DNA of 6,550 bases, taken from contig JAUIGA010000188.1 of assembly GCA_030430125.1 (NCBI GenBank), positions 1-6,550 on the forward strand. The letters run 5' to 3'. Below the pieces are notes generated by a model. It saw nothing but the letters and a program-made list of their open reading frames with translations. It was not told the DNA's origin and made no database searches. The DNA is from Chloroflexia bacterium. Its GTDB lineage: Bacteria; Chloroflexota; Chloroflexia; Thermomicrobiales; UBA6265. The position numbers and the translations under genes were made by a program. Positions 5,801-6,550 of this stretch are shown here, in pieces; within the stretch, counting starts at the first letter, position 1, and every line of letters starts with the position of its first letter.

Positions 5801-5935
5801 GCATGACCACGAAAATGTGGCGTACCGGCCCGCTATCATCTATCCTGCCACCGGACTGGTCTCCGCATCCCGATCGACGGGGATCGCCTGGCCTCAACTG
5901 TTGTAGCGCCGCTTCCCGGATCGACAGACCTTCGC

Positions 5936-6550
5936 ATGATGCAACACCCCCCCAACCACGCACCGGGCAATCGGGCGGACGGCGATGCGCCGGCCAATTC
6001 CGCCGCGCTCGTGCGGTCTGGTGGACTGGTTGAACTGCGCCGGCACACCAACGCCAATCGCGAGGCGTTCATCCGCTGGTACGCCGACCCGGAAATCGCG
6101 CGGCTGTTGCGCCACGATCTCGAGCCACTCACGCGCCGCGAAGCCAACGCGTACTTCTCGAACATCATCCTCCCGCTCTCCGGGCGTGGCGAGTGCTGGG
6201 CGATTCACGCCCGAGACAGCGGTGTTCTGATCGGTACCGCCGCGATCACCAACCTCAACACCTGGCGGCAGACCTGCCTCTATCGCATCGTCATTGGGGA
6301 AAAGGATGCCTGGGGTCGCGGGTTCGGCACCGAAGCCACGCGCCTGGTCGCCATGGAGGTCTTCGAAACCCTCCCCGTCACGCACTTCCGCCTGGAAGTC
6401 TTCGCGCACAATCCCCGCGCCCTGCGCGCCTACGAGCGAGTCGGGTTCCGGCCCTACGATCGCTACACCGAGCGTGTCGCGGGCAAGAACGAAACCCTCG
6501 ACATCATCGCGATGGAGCTGACCCCCGACCTGCTGGCATCCAACTTGCCG
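5936..6550 (+). CDS. Second GNAT family N-acetyltransferase, RimJ/RimL-like, 3' end beyond window
   Basis: The 205 visible residues make a nearly whole GNAT acetyltransferase; no stop codon is reached by base 6550. An N-terminal stretch of about 28 residues, rich in Pro, Asn and Ala, precedes the domain. The domain begins at LVELRRHTNANREAFIRWY. Motif A is DAWGRGFGTEA (124-134) after the strand LYRIVIGE. Motif B is NPRALRAYERVGF (159-171), and the last strand is ETLDIIAMEL. The order and spacing parallel the first GNAT gene of the window (RW, PLT, GxGTEA, AYExxGF, DII-M), so the two are likely paralogues in the same subfamily; the acceptor substrate is unknown. The start is uncertain: tandem ATG codons at 5936 and 5939 lack a clear ribosome site, and a GTG at 6011 would remove the unconserved leader. 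The upstream spacer (5801-5935) has -10-like TATCAT (5834) and TATCCT (5841) but no good -35. Confidence 0.87.
   Translation, partial: MMQHPPNHAPGNRADGDAPANSAALVRSGGLVELRRHTNANREAFIRWYADPEIARLLRHDLEPLTRREANAYFSNIILPLSGRGECWAIHARDSGVLIGTAAITNLNTWRQTCLYRIVIGEKDAWGRGFGTEATRLVAMEVFETLPVTHFRLEVFAHNPRALRAYERVGFRPYDRYTERVAGKNETLDIIAMELTPDLLASNLP

Overview
The window reads as a stretch of ordinary chromosome from a GC-rich bacterium. The best guess is Chloroflexota, perhaps the Thermomicrobia/Sphaerobacter side. The basis is indirect: high GC, GTG start use, a CxxC-x17-CxxC zinc-ribbon protein of a kind I associate with that phylum, and scattered palindromic intergenic repeats. I cannot confirm the lineage from sequence alone. 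No plasmid, phage, CRISPR, rRNA or tRNA signal was seen.

Layout. At the left, on the minus strand, is a GalU-like sugar-nucleotide pyrophosphorylase whose C-terminus lies beyond base 1. Just upstream of it, also minus, is a zinc-ribbon plus bacterial PH-domain protein (704-1282). A 148-base divergent spacer with a promoter and a dyad leads into a plus-strand GNAT acetyltransferase (1431-2036). This gene converges on a minus-strand macrodomain protein (2156-2683). A 132-base element with imperfect 24-base terminal inverted repeats (2726-2857) separates the macrodomain gene from the succinyl-CoA synthetase pair sucC-sucD. That pair is also on the minus strand (sucC 3915-5048, sucD 2917-3789), with an unusually long 125-base intercistronic gap holding a perfect 7-bp palindrome. 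Divergent from sucC is a small double zinc-ribbon protein with a Gly/Ser/Tyr-rich linker (5390-5734), closed by a strong intrinsic terminator. A second RimJ/RimL-like GNAT gene (5936 onward) runs off the right edge.

How the genes fit together. SucC and SucD form the two-subunit TCA-cycle enzyme and are the only firm functional partnership here. GalU supplies UDP-glucose for envelope or polysaccharide work; the PH protein next to it may share its transcript. The macrodomain and the two GNAT enzymes point to ADP-ribose or acyl-group chemistry, but nothing ties them into one pathway.

The most interesting material is small: the inverted-repeat element, the palindrome splitting sucC from sucD, an Asn in place of a proposed catalytic Asp in the macrodomain, the low-complexity linker between two zinc ribbons, and overlapping divergent -10 boxes between sucC and the zinc-ribbon gene. 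I found no convincing new multi-gene system.
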